The position numbers were made by a program, and so were the translations under genes. Positions 20,196-33,190 of a stretch of DNA of 64,000 nucleotides are shown piece after piece. The DNA is from Symbiodinium natans. Its lineage: Eukaryota > Sar > Dinophyceae > Suessiales > Symbiodiniaceae. The notes under the pieces are model-generated. The model saw only the letters and a program-made list of their open reading frames with translations, did no database searches and was not told the DNA's origin. Each line of letters starts with the position of its first letter. Position 1 is the first letter of the stretch. The stretch spans positions 374,001-438,000 of the forward strand of contig CAJNDS010002389.1 in the NCBI GenBank assembly GCA_905221605.1, written 5' to 3'.

Positions 20196-22360
20196 GGGAT
20201 TTTATGTTTTAAGGATATTATGCATTTTAAAATAGAAGAAAATCCTTAAAATCCGTAAAAAATAAAATCCGAGGCGCCGAATTTGGTTTTAGGAGAAGCC
20301 CCAAACGATTTAAATTTTTAAAAATCCTTAAAATCCATAAAAAATAAAATCAAAATAAGTTATTTTTTAAGGATTTTAAGGATTTTATTCGATTTTAAAA
20401 TGCATAAAATCCTTAAAAAGTAAATTCGGCCTCTGATTTTATTTTTTAAGGATTTTATGCATTTTAAAATAGAAGAAAATCCTTAAAATCCGTAAAAAAC
20501 AAAATCCGAGGCGCCGAATTTGGTTTTAGGAGAAGCCCCAAACGATTTATTTTTTTAAAAATCCTTAAAATCCATAAAAAAATAAAATCAAAATAATTTA
20601 TTTTTTAAGGATTTTAAGGATTTTATTCGATTTTAAAATGCATAAAATCCTTAAAAAATAAATTCGGCCTCTGATTTTATTTTTTAAGGATTTTATGCAT
20701 TTCAAAAAAGAAGAAAATCCTTAAAATCCTTAAAAAATAAAATCCGAGGCCGAATTTGGTTTTAGGAGAAGCCCCAAACGATTTAAATTTTTAAACATCC
20801 TTAAAATCCATAAAAAATAAAATCAAATTAATTTATTTTTTAAGGATTTTAAGGATTTTATTCGATTTTAAAATGCATAAAATCCTTTAAAAATAAATTC
20901 GGCCTCTGATATTATTTTTTTAAGGATTTTATGCATTTTAAAATAGAAGAAAATCCTTAAACTCCTTAAAAAATAAATTATTTTGATTTTATTTTTTATG
21001 GATTTTAAGGATTTTTAAAAATTTAAATCGTTTGGGGCTTCTCCTAAAACCAAATTCGGCCTCGGATTTTATTTTTTAAGGATTTTAAGGATTTTCTTCT
21101 ATTTTAAAATGCATAAAACCCTTAAAAAATAAAATCAGAGGCCGAATTTATTTTTTAAGGATTTTATGCATTTTAAAATCGAATAAAATCCTTAAAATCC
21201 TTAAAAAATAAATTATTTTGATTTTATTTTTTTATGGATTTTAAGGATTTTTAAAAATTTAAATCGTTTGGGGCTTCTCCTAAAACCAAATTCGGCGCCT
21301 CGGATTTTGTTTTTTGCGGATTTTAAGGATTTTCTTCTATTATAAATCAAGCTCCTAGGCGCCTAAGCGCCTACTTCTTCAACCCTTAAAACCTTATGCA
21401 TTTTAAAATAGAAGAAAATCCTTAAAATCCTCAAAAAATAAAATCAGAGGCCGAATTTATTTTTTAAGGATTTTATGCATTTTAAAATCGAATAAAATAC
21501 TTAAAATCCTTAAAAAATAAATTATTTTGATTTTATTTTTTATGGATTTTAAGGATTTTTAAAAATTTAAATCGTTTGGGGCTTCTCCTAAAACCAAATT
21601 CGGCGCCTCGGATTATATTTTTTAAGGATTTTAAGGATTTTCTTCTATTTTGAAATGCATAAAATCCTTAAAAAATAATATCAGAGGCCGAATTTATTTT
21701 TTAAGGATTTTATGCATTTTAAAATCGAATAAAATCCTTAAAATCCTTAAAAAATAAATTATTTTGATTTTTTTTTTTAATGGATTTTCAGGATTTTTAA
21801 GAATTTAAATCGTTTGGGGCTTCTCCTAAAACCAAATTCGGCCTCGGATTTTATTTTTTAAGGATTTTAAGGATTTTCTTCTATTTTAAAATGCATAAAA
21901 TCCTTAATAAAATCAGAGGCCGAATTTATTTTTTAAGGATTTTATGCATTTTAAAATCGAATAAAATCCTTAAAATCCTTAAAAATAAATTATTTTGATT
22001 TTATTTTTTATGGATTTTAAGGATTTTTAAAAATTTAAATCGTTTGGGGCTTCTCCTAAAACCAAATTCGGCGCCTCGGATTTTGTTTTTTACGGATTTT
22101 AAGGATTTTCTTCTATTTTAAAATGCATAAAATCCTTAAAAAATAAAATCAGAGGCCGAATTTATTTTTTAAGGATTTTATGCATTTTAAAATCGAATAA
22201 AATCCTTAAAATCCTTAAAAAATAAATTATTTTGATTTTATTGTTTATGGATTTTCAGGATTTTTAAAAATTTAAATCGTTTGGGGCTTCTCCTAAAACC
22301 AAATTCGGCGCCTCGGATTTTGTTTTTTACGGATTTTAAGGATTTTCTTCTATTTTACAT
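20196..22360. repeat. AT-rich satellite of about 237-bp units arranged as a giant inverted repeat (twin at about 33191-35325)
   Basis: A GC-containing landmark in each unit, GTTTTAGGAGAAGCCCCAAA, begins at 20286, 20523 and 20759. Its reverse complement begins at 21031, 21267, 21575, 21813, 22043 and 22280. Spacing is 230-238 bp except 308 bp between 21267 and 21575. Orientation switches once, near 20960-21000. Units are built from AAAATCCTTAAAATCC-like blocks and are themselves palindromic. There is no coding capacity. Confidence 0.95.
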
Positions 22361-22740
22361 CAAGCTCCTAGGCGCCTAAGCGCCTACTTCTTCAACCCTT
22401 AAAACCTTAAACCAGTTCCTAAGCTACCCCCTGCACTAGTAGATCCTTAAACCCTAAGCTCCAAAGCTCCTAAGCTCCTCGGCGCCTACCCCCTAAACCC
22501 CTAAACCCCTAAACCCTTAAACCCTAAACCCTAAGCTCCTGAGGTCCTAAGCACCTAAGTGCCTACCCCCTAAATCCTTAAACCCTCCTAAGCTCCTAAG
22601 CTCCTAAGCGCCTAAGCGCCTACCCTTAAACCTTAAATCAAACCCTATACTCCTAGGCTCCGAAATCCTTAAACCCTAAACCCTAAACCCTAAGCTCCTA
22701 AGCTCCTAAGAGCCTCAGCGCCTACCCCCTAACCCTGAGA
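22361..22740 (+). repeat. Mosaic of CTCCTAAGCGCCTA and CCCTAAACC repeats
   Basis: Degenerate units of AAGCTCCTAAGCGCCTA alternate with telomere-like CCCTAAACC and CCTTAAACC stretches, as if a telomeric array had been invaded by a related 10-17 bp minisatellite. Twin at about 35326-35705, with small differences. Confidence 0.8.
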
Positions 22741-22843
22741 CCCCGGGACCCCTTTTTAAATTTGAAAAATCCTTGCCTTCTTCTACGCTGAAATTTTCTA
22801 GGTTTTAAGGACGTTAAGAGATTTTAATATTTAAAAGGAGCTT

Positions 22844-23110
22844 TCGTTTTTGAGGTTGAGGGCACGCTAGGGCTGACAAAAACCCTATGCTAGGGTTTAC
22901 AAAAAATTAAAACCCTTTCGCTTGAACGTGTTTACAAACACACCTTCGTTTTCGAGGATGGGGGCACACCCAGGCTTACAAAAATCCCGTCGTTTTTGAA
23001 GTTTAGGACACACTAGGGTTTACGCAAAAATGCAGGCGCACCAGGTTGATAAACAAACCTTTCGTTTTTTGCTGTTGAGGACATATCAAGGTTCAAATCG
23101 AACCTTTTCG
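22844..23110 (+). repeat. Degenerate minisatellite with CGTTTTTGAGG core
   Basis: Four diverged units begin at about 22845 (TTTCGTTTTTGAGGTTGAGG), 22943 (CTTCGTTTTCGAGGATGGGG), 22989 (GTCGTTTTTGAAGTTTAGGA) and 23059 (TTTCGTTTTTTGCTGTTGAG). Each is followed by a GGG/ACAC...AGGxTxAC part. Spacing is irregular (46-98 bp). Twin in copy 2. Confidence 0.65.
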
Positions 23111-23375
23111 TTAAAGCAATGATGGTGCTTTAAGGTTTTGCAAAACAACAACGTTCCTTAACGTTGTTGCAGTCTTACTTTTTCAATGCTTCAAGATGTT
23201 TACCAGGCTACAAGAAGTGCATTTTTGTAAACAAATCGTATGATTGAGGTCTCTGGTCTCCACCCTACAGTTTAATTTTAACGCTACGCGACCCGCCTCG
23301 GCCCGGCCCAGCGCATCCGCGTGAGCATGGTGATTCCGCAGCGCCCAAGTCGCTGGACCCCAAGCAATAAGGGTT

Positions 23376-23470
23376 GGGTTTAGGGTTTAGGGTTCCGGGT
23401 TTATGGTTTATGGTTTAGTTTAGGATTGAGGGCTTAGGGCTCAAGGTTCACGCTTTGGGGTTTAGGGTTT
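23376..23470 (+). repeat. Degenerate interstitial telomeric array
   Basis: TTTAGGG units with many changes (TTTATGG, TTCCGGG). The copy-2 counterpart (about 36346-36424) reads largely as TTGAGGG, so this is one of the more divergent places between the copies. Confidence 0.7.
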
Positions 23471-23574
23471 TTTTGGGAGTAGGGTTCAAGACGGTTCGGC
23501 TTGGATTGATCGTAGGGTTGAGCCAGGCCCCTCAGGGGCGTAGGGGGAGTGGGGGGGGAAGGGGGGCGGAGGGG

Positions 23575-23579
23575 GGTGT

Positions 23580-23624
<45 letters not shown>

Positions 23625-23740
23625 GTGGGTGACGCTTCAACTGCCTCTGGTCCTGGCGAACCGACCCCGGTTTCCCAGGGGGGGTACCCATTTGAGGCCA
23701 CAGGCTTTGGGTGCGGGGGGAGGATTTGTGAACCTATACA
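23575..23740 (+). repeat. Family F G-rich unit with 44-G run
   Basis: Poly-G (23580-23623) is followed by CTGCCTCTGGTCCTGGCGAA and GGGGGGGTACCCATTTGAGG. The same order recurs at 37010-37310, and in part at 36490-36720, in copy 2. It is a local G-rich repeat. Contig 1 ends 330 bp later in similar DNA. Confidence 0.7.
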
Positions 23741-24066
23741 CCTCGGCCGTGCTCACACCAGTTGAGCCTCCGGCCCTCAAGCCAGCGCGTCGGAGCAGGA
23801 AACTCCGCCTTTCACAAACACCTTATGTGAGCAAGCGCCAAAACCCCCAGCCATTCAATTAAGCAAGGGGTGGACACGAATGCCCAAAACCCTGTAAAAC
23901 GATGGGAACACTTGAAAAGCGACACCTTTAGGTTATGAACCATTGGGTGTGCTATAGCGACACCTACAAACATCAAGCCCCTCTTGTTGCGTCCATTAGC
24001 ACCTCGAACCCAGCCGCGCATGTGGCTTTTGTGGGAGGGACAAAAGGGGGGGGTAGGGGGGGGATA

Positions 24067-24166
24067 NNNNNNNNNNNNNNNNNNNNNNNNNNNNNNNNNN
24101 NNNNNNNNNNNNNNNNNNNNNNNNNNNNNNNNNNNNNNNNNNNNNNNNNNNNNNNNNNNNNNNNNN
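24067..24166. other. Assembly gap (100 N)
   Basis: Exactly 100 N, the conventional length for a gap of unknown size. It separates the end of unit copy 1 from the start of unit copy 2. Confidence 1.
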
Positions 24167-24362
24167 AAGAGCACCCACCTGAACAGCACTGTCAGCAACA
24201 TAGCGCCCGCAACCTATATCCCGCAAGAGTACAATCGTATCCGCACGCCGAGCCCCTCAACTCTGCTTTGCAGAAAAGCATGGTATACATATAATAGTAA
24301 AGCAATATAATATAGTAGAATCTAATCTAACATAATATAATATAATATAATATCACATAACA

Positions 24363-24574
<212 letters not shown>

Positions 24575-26489
24575 AACATAATAAAATGAAACATAATATA
24601 ATATAATGGAATGATCTATTATGATATATATGTATATATGTCCAAACACGAACTTCAGGACTCACCAAAGTTTTCCAGTTTGCTCCGCCGCGCTTCCAGG
24701 AGTCCTGGCCTTCGCCGGAAGTCTTGGAGATCTTAGGGGAGAAGGAGACCCACGACACCCTCAGGCTCGGAAGATCTCTTTCCTTGCTTTTCCATACCTT
24801 CGACAGAAAGGTTGCCAGCCCCCCCCCCCCCCTTAACAAACGGAATTAGGGGCGGCAGGGAGGTACTGGAATTCTGTTTGTGGAGTCGGCCCTTTATTAT
24901 CCCCTTTGTATAAAACGAGTATACATCCCAAAAAGACATGCCAAAAAGACATGTTCCTGTAAGGGGGTCGATGTCCTGGCAGAATGAAGCAGGCGGCATC
25001 CCTGGTCCCACAAGCCCGGAACCGCACACGCACCGAAACTCCAGACCTCAGACCTACAGCCTTGAAACGGACTTGTGTGCTCGGTACTCCGATGAATCCC
25101 TTCCCCCTAATACTAAAACCTCGCCCCCCCCCCCCCCCCCCCCCCGCAATTCCAAAATTCACCTCGGCCGGAAAAGTATTTAAAACTAGGGGGGCCTAAA
25201 CCCTATAAAGCCTGAAATCTGAAGGGTTTGGGGTTCAGGGTTCAGGGTTCAGTTAGGGTTGCCTTCAGCCATAAACCTCAATTAAACCCTCTGAGCCTCG
25301 AGTTCTAAACCCTGAAAACCCTCTGAGCCTTAAGCCCTAAACCTTCATTGAAAACCCTAATGGCTCAACTCCCCCCCTAATTCTCAAACAGGTTTAGTAT
25401 TGGGCTAGGTGCCGCGGGGTCCGGGAAAAATCTGGAAAATTCGGGTGGGGTTTAGTATCAGGGGGAAGGGTATATTGCTTGTAGCCTTGCAGCTCTTAGT
25501 GTCTCCAGGCCGTTAATATCTTGAGGTGCCAGGGGCCCAGTTTCCAAAGAACGCCCCAGGAACATGCTGCTCCACTTCGCAGACATATCCAACTCTATGA
25601 AGCCGTTCGCAGTGGCCAGCTGCTCGCCTGAACCTTTAGGGTTTAGGGTTTAGGGTTTAGGGTTTAGGGTTTAGGGTTGTGGTTTAGTTTTTGTGGGCTG
25701 TGAGGCTCTACGCGATGCGACTCATAGGGTAGGCATTCAGCATTTGTGGGTTTGAGGGGATTGCCGTCTGCGGCCCGAGATCGGTCCCTCAAGCGAGGAA
25801 AGTTTCAGACCACCCCGTTTTGCTCAAAAAGCTCAAGGCCACAAGCCTACAAGCTCATTCCTCCCCGCCCCAAGCTCGGACCCGAATTTTGGGCCCGGGC
25901 TGGGCATTCAAGCATCTAGACACATCTTCCCAAAGACCAGAGCCACAACGGACAAACTCACATTTTGTTGAGGTCCTAAACACCTTGACTGAGACCTCAG
26001 AAAAGAATGTTGCAGCTTGACGTTCAGGGATCAGGGTATGTTGGGATGTTCCGGCTCATACTAGCAGTCCTTAATAAGGGATTATGGTACCCCCTATTAT
26101 ATCATCCTTATTGAGGACTGTTAGTAAAAAAGGGCGAACATCCCAAGATCAAGGGAACGGTGTTGTGGCGCTTCGTCGGCTTGGGGTTTAGGGTTTAGGG
26201 TTTAGGGTTTAGGGTTTAGGGTTTAGGGTTTAGGGTTTAGGGTTTAGGGTTTAGGGCTTAGGCCGGTTCTTCCGAGGACCCTGGGCACTGCTGGTGCTGG
26301 AGGAGCCGCTTGCCGAGCCCAGAAGCTGCCCCTATTCAACCTCAACTTCGATGTCCGCAGTCGTTTTTTTTGCTGTAGAAATAAATACATAAATAAACAA
26401 ATAAGTATATATATATATATATGCATATATATATATATAGATATGTATATGTATATATTTATGTAAATGTATATATATATATATATGTG

Positions 26490-26535
<46 letters not shown>

Positions 26536-27040
26536 CAGCTGCCCCTATTTTTGGTACTTGGCAAAGAACGCGTTCTTGGGGTTTTGAGACCACGGTTGCC
26601 ACAGCATCTCCCTAAACCCCAAACCTCTCTCAGACTGAGGACATCAGGGTTATGGCGCAGCCTCCTGATTTCTCAGACTTCCACCTAATCTGCATGCCTC
26701 GTTTTGCCATCTTGCTGCTTTAGATGCGTTTTTGCGGATGTCCTGCACATTTAAACCCTAAACCCTAAACCCTAAACCCTAGACCATATTCTTGGACGGT
26801 TTTGGTAGCCCTTTGTTGGGTCATGGAGCTCCCTGCAGGGCTGTCGGCTTGCGGAACCCCGAACGTGAATTTTTAATTCTCAGCTTCTGCCAGGTGACGG
26901 TTAGAAGACCGTAAGCAGTTAGGGGGCTCCTCAGGCCTCCTTGAGCTTCTGATACTAGGGTGCCAAAGGAGCTCCTTATTGAACCTGTTCAGGATCTTCG
27001 TGATCCCGAAACTTCATATGCCCTGTATACTCTCCCTACA

Positions 27041-27218
27041 GGGGGTGTGCGAATAATAGGAGACCCCTAGCATAGACCCCAAATAGTAGGATTCCCTCGG
27101 GGCCTTAGTAAGGTACCCCGAATTTCGGAAGCCACCCCCTAAACCCTAAACCCTAAACCCTAAACCCTAAACCCTAAACCCTAAACCCTAAACCCTAAAC
27201 CCTAAACCCTAAACCCTA
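27041..27218 (-). repeat. Copy-2 twin: family A element joined to telomeric array
   Basis: Identical in layout to 14046-14223. Confidence 0.85.
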
Positions 27219-29784
27219 TAGAAGCCACATTCCAGAGGTTCTTTGCGCAAGGGGAGAAGATGACAGAGCTTGGACTGCCAGTGCCGGCACTCAACGACCG
27301 TCAGAAGACGAACAGCCGCCTGATCTGCACCGAGCCAGAATCTCTCATGCGCCATCCTCAATCCCAAGCTCGACTGCAAGCAGTTCAGTGTTCAGAGTTT
27401 AGGGCCCCTAAACCCGAAACCCTACACCCTAAACCGTAAACCCCAAACCCTAAACAGCCGTGGGCCGGAAGCTGTCCTGCGATTTGGATTTGGCGGGCCA
27501 GCCTAGCTTGGACATAGATGGGGAAGACCTTCTATACCGTCTATACCGCAGGTTGAGTACTGCTCTTGTGATTGAAAGGTTCCTCTATGGCTCCTGAACT
27601 AGGCGTCTTTGGGAGTTCGATGCATACTGGGTCTTGCATGGCCACAGAGGGGTAGAAGAACTCAGAAGGTCTGAAGCGTGGAGTCACAGATGGGTCTGAC
27701 GAGTCCCCGGATGCTAAGGGCCGACCTCGCAGATTGGGTTCATCGAGTTCATCGTGTCTCCGCTGGTCTTCACGATAGCCGCTCAGCTCAACATGGGGTT
27801 GCAACCGTTTCTTTCCCTTTCTCGCCAGATGTGGACGGACCATCTTGCATTGGAATTCCACTGACATGCAAATCCTACCACCAGCGAGTGATTCTGAATG
27901 CATTCTGGAGATTGAGCATGAAATTCGCATGGGTTGCGAATGAGAAGGCACCCCAAGCCCTTGACCCAAACACGCCAAGCAACTACCGATTTTCCCAGTC
28001 CTACTGTGCGACTTGACCGCTCCCAACACACCTGTGCGCCTATGCAGGGTCTGCGCCCTCCATCAATGTAACCCTAAACCCTAAACCCTAAACCCTAAAC
28101 CAAGAGATCTTTGTTTCGCGCAGTTTGTGACCTTCGTATGGAGTCAGGGGAGTGGCCACCGAGGTGAAGATACTCCCACCGCTGGGCTACACGGAGCAGG
28201 CACGCAATAGCCTGCAGGGATGAGAACTTCCAGTGTGTTATAGTCTGTTTTAATGGACCTTAGGGAGTGTGACGTGCCGGGGGATGTCTTGGGGCCCCTG
28301 TCGTAGGGCTTGTCAAAACCCTGGTTCCTACCCTGCCGATGCTTGGGGGGTGCTCCATTCCTTGTCAGAGCCTTCTGCAGCAGACCCATGCGCATATCAC
28401 CTAAATCCCTACTCTCATCCAGGGCCTCCCAGTGGCTCACTCAATCAGCAAGGCCGTACTTTGAGCTGAACTGATCTAGATGCTTGCTAATTAATTACAA
28501 TTTGGGATATTCCCCCTTACACTCACAGTCCTTGATAGGGATTATCGTACCCCCCCAATCTTATCCCTATGAAGGACTGTTAGGAGAAGGCGGAACATCC
28601 CAAAATTATCATGTTCAGCCTTGAGGCCCGGAGAATTCCTATGTCAGCGCGAAATTTTATCGGGCGTTGTGTGGGCCAGTCTTCCAAGCTCAAAAGCTCC
28701 CCACCCTGCACGGCAGCAAGCGAAAGGCAATGTGGGGCAACGTGAAGTCATGGTTCGAAGAGTGGGCATCTACGGCTAATCCTTCCAAAAGCTACTCAGC
28801 TGCAAGCTTGAGAAGGAGTTCAGGGTTTAGGGCTTTGGGGTTTCGGGTTTAGGGGGATTGCCCTGCAGCAGTCTAGTGTCCTTAAGCGTGTGTTCCTGGG
28901 CCTGGAACATGTTTGAGACTCCCAGGCGAGTTCCAGCAGATGGCTACCCGCATCACGAGCTTGTACGAGAAGGTGACTTTTGCTAAGTAGCTTGGCCGGA
29001 AGTGGCCAGCGCAGGCGCGCAGAGCACGACAACGACATGTGTGGCTTATATGGTGCTTCGCGGGAGCTTGGGGGCCGAGCTTACCGTCTTGGAGGGGCTT
29101 TCTGCGCCCTGCCCATTCTCGGAAGTCACCCTGAGCCTCGGTTTCGAGGCTATAGGTCATGTGTGTGTGTGTGTGCTTTTCAAATTTGAGGCTTTGTCTT
29201 TCTGTGGGAAGGGGCGGTCTGCTCTGTATATCCAGCCATCCTAGGGCCCCAAAGCCATCCCAAGTCCCAGAACCACCCCCCTGGGCCGAGGCAAGGCACC
29301 GCCTTCCTGAGACGGTCCAACTCAATCTGAGCTCCTGTTGTCAAAGACGGGGGGGGGGGGGGGTGGCTATGTAGCAGATTACGTTTGTGTATGCGCATTT
29401 CGTGTAGGTTTGCGGAAAGAGCGCCGCCTAGGCTACAACCCGGCATGCTGTGGTACAAGAGTAATTCTTCTTCACAGCTCAAATGTAAGCAAGTATCCGT
29501 GCATAGCGACAGAAGTATATGTAAATATGCATATGTATATTTGCAGAGAGAGAGAGAGAGAGAGAGAGCAAGAGCAAGATGGGAGATCTCCATACTGCAT
29601 TGGGCACATGTCTCGCTCCAACGGACCCAGTGACGCACGCCCATCGGGGCGGCCCACTTCGGTTGGGTGCGCGGCAAGCAAGAAAGGACGAGAGAGAGGG
29701 AGTCATGTCGAGCAACTCCGTCAGACCTGGCGGGCCATCGTGGCCGGGGCCCCCCCCTCCTGGAAGTTCCTCTCTGCTGTGTTG

Positions 29785-30021
29785 GAGAGAGTTCAAGAGA
29801 GTTCGAGAGAGTTCGAGAGAGGTCGAGAGAGTTCGAGTGAGTTCGAGAGAGTTCGAGAGAGTTCGAGAGAGGTCGAGAGAGGTCGAGTGAGTTCGAGAGA
29901 GTTCGAGAGAGGTCGAGAGAGGTCGAGAGAGGTCGAGTGAGTTCGAGAGAGTTCGAGAGAGGTCGAGAGAGTTCGAGTGAGTTCGAGAGAGTTCGAGAGA
30001 GTTCGAGAGAGGTCGAGAGAG
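29785..30021 (+). repeat. Copy-2 twin of the 10-bp minisatellite
   Basis: Same unit order as 16790-17026. Even this slippage-prone array shows no length change, which argues for a very recent or artefactual duplication. Confidence 0.93.
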
Positions 30022-31692
30022 CGAGAGAGAGCGAGAGAGCGCGAGAAAGAAAGAGATATCAAGAGCGAAAGAGGGCGGTACGGTAGAGAGCGGTGGCTTT
30101 TCAGTCTAGGATCTTAGATGGAAGTCGCGGTGACATGTGGCATGTGGGGTACTTTAGGCAAGGTCTTAGCTGAGTTGAGGTCGGTAAGCTGCCGCAGGAT
30201 TTGCTATGTAAGTGTGGCAGCATGTAGGACATTTGCCTTCAACCCTGAGCCTCTTGCACTTCGCCCTGCAACCTTGAAAGGACCCTGCCGGGTACTTATC
30301 AACCAAGTATAACTGCACTTAGCACCCACTTATTACCCACCTATAAGGCCCTTAGGTGCCCTAATGTGGTGATTAGTTGGGTTATAAGTACAGTTAGTGT
30401 TGGGTTCATAAGTACCCTGAATTTTCAGGTAGGGCCGCGTAACAGGAGATCCGTGCCAGAGACCGTGACCGAGGGGCAAAAGCAAAGGGGCTCCCCATCT
30501 GGCACTGGGTTGGGGACTTCTGGGTTTAGGTAGGGTTTAGGGTTTTAGGGTTTAGGGCTTAGGGTTTTGAATGAGAGTTTCGGGCTGCGGCTCTACACTT
30601 ATCTGGGCCCGTAGGCAAATCTCCGCATCCAAGTACTTGAGTTACTCAGCAATGCAGCCGGTAGGTCTCTGTGTTGTATTTCCCTTTTTGGGTTCAAGAG
30701 GGTCATATTCTAAGGAGGGCTTTGAGGGCCATCTTAGTGCAATGGCATCCATCCCCACACAGTTCAGGGTGTTGAAGGTGGATCTCAGGATCCATGAGAC
30801 GGGGCTGCCCCTCTCCTCGGGCAGTGGGTCAGCAACACAGCAGCGCCCACCGAGAAGACCTTCGCACAAAGGGGTTTCCATAATGGCAGGTGCTGCAAAA
30901 AAATGTCAAAGCCTTGCAATGTTCCGCCCCCTTTAGAGTGTTTCCCCCTTTGCTTTTTCGCCCCGACTAGTCGAAGCTGATGTTGGTCATCTGCAAACGG
31001 TTTAAAGGGCGCATTCACGCGGCACCCGGAAGGCTTGACCTGACACAGGGGATCCCACCGGACCCCCCACCCCCCACCCCCCGCCCCAAACGGTCGCACG
31101 GTCCTGAATGGCCCGGCAGAGGACTTATTTGACCCCCCCCCCCCAACCAAAGAGAGTGGAACACGAGAGTTCGCTTATAATCTTGTGTGTTACTGGCCCT
31201 TGTTCAAATTATTTTGGGGCCCTTCATCTCTGTTCCCTTTGCTTTCGCCATTAAATTCTCAAGTTTACGCACGAAATTTACTAGATTAATTCATGTGCGC
31301 GCCCCCTTTAATAATGCTACTTTAAGCCACCACAAGTCTTGAAGAACCTTGGTGGGAGCTGTGTGCAAGCGGTGGAGAGAGAGACGATTACGGCAGCATG
31401 TGCAAGCTATGCTGACCGTGCAGTGGAATCTGATGCCACTCTGGTCCTTCACAAAATTATGACTGTTACACGTATATGGGTAGTTTCCCAAAAAAAGGGT
31501 CCCTTTGGGGGATCCCTTTTTTAAAGGGAGCCGCCATACAATGGGTACCCTTAGAAGATTGTTCTCTGCGTTTTCCACTGTGCAAAGCTGTACGAGAAAT
31601 GGGCGGCTTGCCTCCGACGAAGTGACAGCCATCACTACAAGTTGAGACTGCTGCACGTATATTGGGTATATATATATATACACCCATACGTC

Positions 31693-31724
<32 letters not shown>

Positions 31725-33190
31725 TCATCATTATCTTTATGTATACGGATACTTCTCTAAATCAGGTTCTCTTTTGGGCCCGATTATAACTGCGGCACAT
31801 AGTGGGTCCGATTTGTTAGTACGGCACCTTAAAATAAGGGCCCCCAAAAGGGACCCTAATGTAGAGAACTACCCATGCGTAGTATGATGAAGCAATTCGG
31901 CTGATCAGACGATGTTGAATCGGCAGTTGCGACCTTTTCTGGATCTCCTGAATCCGAAAACTCTCAAGGATGGCGCACGTCGGAGAGAGCTCAGCTGCCT
32001 AGTGTAGCACAAAGTAGTCTTCGGGTCCATGAACATGGGACCCGTGGGGAGGCGCGACCTTCTCCAGTACTAACCCTGCTGAGACTTTTCGAACTAGGCA
32101 TGCCATCGCTTCTGCCGCATGTTCAAAGTTAGCATGAGCTATAGGCTGAGGTTACTGCCTATAGTATATAGGAAATCTTTTGGACCACTTTCAGCTCTTG
32201 CAGGTTGAAAGACTCTGGAGCGTCTTAAGCCCCACCACGCCCTGCCAATTCTTGGCTCCTTGGGACCATTCTGGGGAGTACTGTTCCCTACTACGGCATA
32301 CCCCCGGGTGGAATCTTGGGAAACCTGGACCCGAATTCCAAAGCTTTTGTTGACCTGTTACTGTTGTGGTTGTTGAATCTGAAGCTCGTGTGGCTCGAAG
32401 CTGGAAAGAAAGATTTTCACTGTTTGGGACTGACAGAGCAGAAACTAGTGTCCCTTCAGGTGATGTCTGTGTGTGTATGTGTGTGTGTGTGTGTTGCATC
32501 TTCAGTTCTCCTGGGCTGCACCTAGATCCCTCGATCCGTGCCCAAGCACATGACCCTAAACCCAAAGCCGTCCTGTATGTCTGCAGGTTTAATCTGGGGA
32601 GATCGCGCATCCCGTGTAGCTGCCACGCGATCGGATGACGAGTTGCTGCAGGTACTGTAGTGAGGCAAAGCACCCACCGGCTATGAGTACGGTCTTGGTA
32701 GAAGTTTGCCATCAGCGAGTAACTTGCCCCTCCCAGCTTTCAACAACACCAGCAAGTCCAGAATGTTCAGATGCCGCAGCAGCGGTTTTATTGCTAGCAA
32801 ATGCTGGCGTTGTCGTGGCATAATGCGCCTGTGCAAATCCGATCGCACAGCATCCGTCAATTCCGCGTCTCGCTGAACTGAACTGCGCTCCCGGTGTTCG
32901 CACCTGAACGCGAGAGTTGCAAGGGGTTAGATGGCATTTAATTAGGGCTTTGGGTTCCGTGCCCGTTGAGACCTGTGGGCCTATAGGGGTGTTTCCGAAC
33001 ATAGGGTTCGTTTTTTGGGGGTCCCTTTTAAAGGGGATTCTATTCTATTTGGGGCAGAAAAAGGGGTACCACTATTTTGGGAAATACCCATAGAACCAAT
33101 ACCAAATACGTCAGAACTATATAGCAGTCAGTACGTAGGACCTTTAGGGTCTATTTGGCGCTGCGCTTGGCCTCGACCTCAAGGACTTCT

